Origin: Cephalopachus bancanus
Lineage: Eukaryota > Chordata > Mammalia > Primates > Tarsiidae
Assembly (NCBI GenBank): GCA_027257055.1
Contig: JAPVLO010000179.1
Location: 806,001-870,000, forward strand
DNA: 64,000 nt
Direction of reading: 5' to 3'
Below the pieces are notes generated by a model. It saw only the letters and a program-made list of their open reading frames with translations. It did not search any database and was not told the DNA's origin. Both the position numbers and the translations under genes were made by a program. Positions 62,045 to 64,000 of this stretch are shown piece after piece (the first letter of the stretch is position 1; each line of letters begins with the position of its first letter).

Positions 62045-62130
62045 TATAACCCAAGGTCACTGAGCTGGTGCCAGAGCACAACTATAAACCTGGGCTGTGT
62101 GGCTCCAGGCTATGCTCCTCATCACTTTCT
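62045..62130 (-). mobile_element. MIR fragment
   Basis: Reverse MIR pattern: CCCAAGGTCACTGAGCTGGT, CAGAGC, AAACCTGGGCTGTGTGGCTC. Confidence 0.5.
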
Positions 62131-62759
62131 GGGCAGCCACCTGATATATGAACCCCCCATATATATACGCACACACATATATTAAAATTTAAGGTTGAAA
62201 AGAACTTTGCATTGCCAGGCACATATTATAAAATTAAGAGTGAGATATGCTAGCTGGCTGGCACAGATTCCATCCTGCACCAGGAGCTCTTCTCCTTGGC
62301 TACAGACAAACCCTTATCTGAAAGGCCATCACCATGTTATTTTGAGCTCTTGGTCACAAGAGGAAGAGAATCTTTAAGGGGAAGGGAGGTGCCTGGAAAA
62401 AATCAAACAAAAAAATAGATAATCAAAAGACAAGGCATTAATGCTTCCTTCACATGCAAAAAATATTAACTTTACTACCACTCAGAAGGGATCCATAAAA
62501 GACAGGGACTGTCAAAAGGATTATACATTTTACCCAGGTCAAGTGTTTGCATTTTGATATTTCACATTCAGCTATATATATCAGGCATGTATCCTTACAG
62601 GATAAAGTTTTTTGGAGAATGTTTCAGAGTTTTCACATCTACAGGATAAACAAGAAGAGAATTATACATTGCCTCTTCTGGACCAGGCTCCTAAGATATT
62701 TTATGTTCCTTTATTCCTGTACCATGAGATGGGAAAAGAGTGTAAGCCCCACTTCTTTT

Positions 62760-62835
62760 TTCTTTTTATGAATGAGGAAACTGAGATAAGTCACCTGCCT
62801 AAGGACACGGTGGCAGCTGGAATTTAAATTAGGAC
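62760..62835 (-). mobile_element. MIR fragment
   Basis: Reverse MIR pattern: AATGAGGAAACTGAGATAAG, ACCTGCCTAAGGACACGGTG, AGCTGGAATTTAAATTAGGA. Confidence 0.55.
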
Positions 62836-62923
62836 TGTGTGCCCACCTCCAAAATCCACTCTTCCCACACATACCATCACCTGGGATATCGAGAGGGACA
62901 GTGGCAGCCAAGGAGATCCAGTG

Positions 62924-62931
<8 letters not shown>

Positions 62932-62954
<23 letters not shown>

Positions 62955-63216
62955 TTGAGTTGGAGTCTCACTCTGTCACCCAGGCTGGAGTGCAGTGGCA
63001 CACTCATGGCCACCCCAGTGTCGACCTGCTGGGCTCGGTGATCCTTCCGCCTCAGCCTTACAAGTAGCCGGAACTACAGGCGCACTACCACGCCTGGCTA
63101 ATTTTTTGACTTATTGTACAAGCGAGGTCTCCTCAAGTTGCCTGGGCTGGTCTCAAACCGGCAGCCTCAGGCAACTCCCAAAGTGCTGGGATAACAGGCT
63201 GAGCCACCGAGCCGGC
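62932..63216 (-). mobile_element. Alu
   Basis: CCAGTGTTTCTTTT / CCAGTGTTTCTCTT flanks. Confidence 0.91.
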
Positions 63217-64000
63217 CCAGTGTTTCTCTTTTTAAATGAAAAACTGAAAGTGAAAATTTGACGGTAACTTGCAATTCTTTAGCCAATCAACAAGAGTGCC
63301 AAGGTTCTACCACACGCCAGGCATGCAGAGGGGAGAAAAGTACATGAAAATCAACAAAGCTCCCCATTTAGAGAGGCCTAGTCCTTCACCCAAGTCACAG
63401 CAGGGAGTCCTGTCAGTTACCTCCTATGGGTTTGCCAGAGTTAGAACTGCAGGTTGGTTGTTTTGTAAACTAAGAAGGTATTCTGGCATGGAGGTTGTCA
63501 GATTGGGGGCAGGGAAACATTTCTGTGGAAGCATATAGTGTTCTGATAAGCGTGTGTTGTGCTTCCCGGTTTTAAAGGAAAAGGATTAACAAACAAACAA
63601 AAATCACACTCAATTAAGGACTATTTTTGGTCTGTAGTTGTGGTTTTCCAAATACTTTCTAAACGTCTAAGATGTGCAATAAAAGGACAAAAGGAGAAGG
63701 ATCCATCTCTTCCTCTGTTGAAGTATCAGGCATTTCACCTCTTCTTGACCATTTTATTATGGCTATCTCCATAACTCACTCCCTTCTGAAAATAAGCCAG
63801 GTGAGCAGGCATCAGCTCTGTGCCCAGTAAGATGGCCAGCAGGATGGTGTCTCTTCTAAAAAGAAAGAGCCTCTCAAAGATACTTGGTGAGTGACTACAA
63901 AGCTATGTTTTCTTCACAAATTCAAGCCAATGTTGATTTGAACAATGTATCTGGCACCCCCAAGGCCAGAGAATAATCTGAACTAATCTGTTCTCAAAGG

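Larger units (their letters stand above)
56341..64000 (-). other. RAB12: RAB12 intron 1 (partial, runs off window)
   Basis: Everything right of exon 2 should be intron 1, because no GC-rich first exon with the P-loop (GSRGVGKT-like) appears before the window ends. Contents are four Alu pieces, an L1 3'-end fragment at 59510-59805 and MIR fragments. The stretches 57607-59510, 60082-61416, 61737-62931 and 63217-64000 are otherwise unrecognised unique DNA. If an alternative first exon exists it was not identified. Confidence 0.7.

Overview
The window is nuclear DNA from a primate. The main evidence is roughly 55 Alu elements and Alu fragments (7SL-derived dimeric SINEs), old L1, MIR and ERVL-type debris, and two sequences recognisable as vertebrate genes. 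Most Alus belong to one diverged subfamily: the A-rich side reads GAGTTGGAGTCTCACTC on the antisense strand, the left arm has GGTTCGAGACC, and the linker is ATAAATCAAAAAATTAG. This is neither the anthropoid AluY/S pattern nor the lemur or galago pattern I know. A tarsier is my best guess for the species (moderate confidence, inference only).

Two gene-level features stand out. (1) RAB12, a small Rab GTPase gene, lies on the minus strand. Five coding exons (exons 2-6 by the six-exon layout I expect) are at 56280-56340, 46403-46541, 43866-43955, 43111-43215 and 41004-41117. All have matching GT/AG splice sites and reading phases, and the last ends in the prenylated CC tail. The first exon, with the P-loop, is not in the window and must lie beyond the right edge, so intron 1 is longer than 7.6 kb. 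(2) A 5'-truncated, intronless retrocopy of the TALE homeobox gene PBX1 lies on the plus strand at 25871-27408. It has a 14-bp target-site duplication, a poly(A) tail and an uninterrupted reading frame through the homeodomain to the normal stop codon.

Layout: 1-6460 is Alu-rich over an old antisense L1 3' end. 6766-15640 looks like the LTR, primer-binding site and internal remains of an ERVL-type provirus, interrupted by Alus and by a 1246-bp solo LTR of a class II (ERVK/betaretrovirus-like) element at 10224-11469. 15931-23198 is mostly unique, more GC-rich DNA with RFX-type palindromes and no recognised gene. 23735-25000 is a plus-strand L1 with a MER44-like DNA transposon inside it. 25871-27408 is the PBX1 retrocopy. 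28010-28577 is a plus-strand L1 tail. 29215-34371 is one old minus-strand L1 split by many Alus and by a 1.3-kb composite insert. 34626-39900 is unique DNA with MIR, Alu and L1 pieces. 39915-64000 is the RAB12 transcription unit (3' UTR, exons 6-2, introns 5-2 and part of intron 1).

There is no operon-like cooperation between genes here. The retrocopy and RAB12 are independent loci about 12.5 kb apart on opposite strands. No tRNA, rRNA, CRISPR array or further protein-coding gene was recognised.
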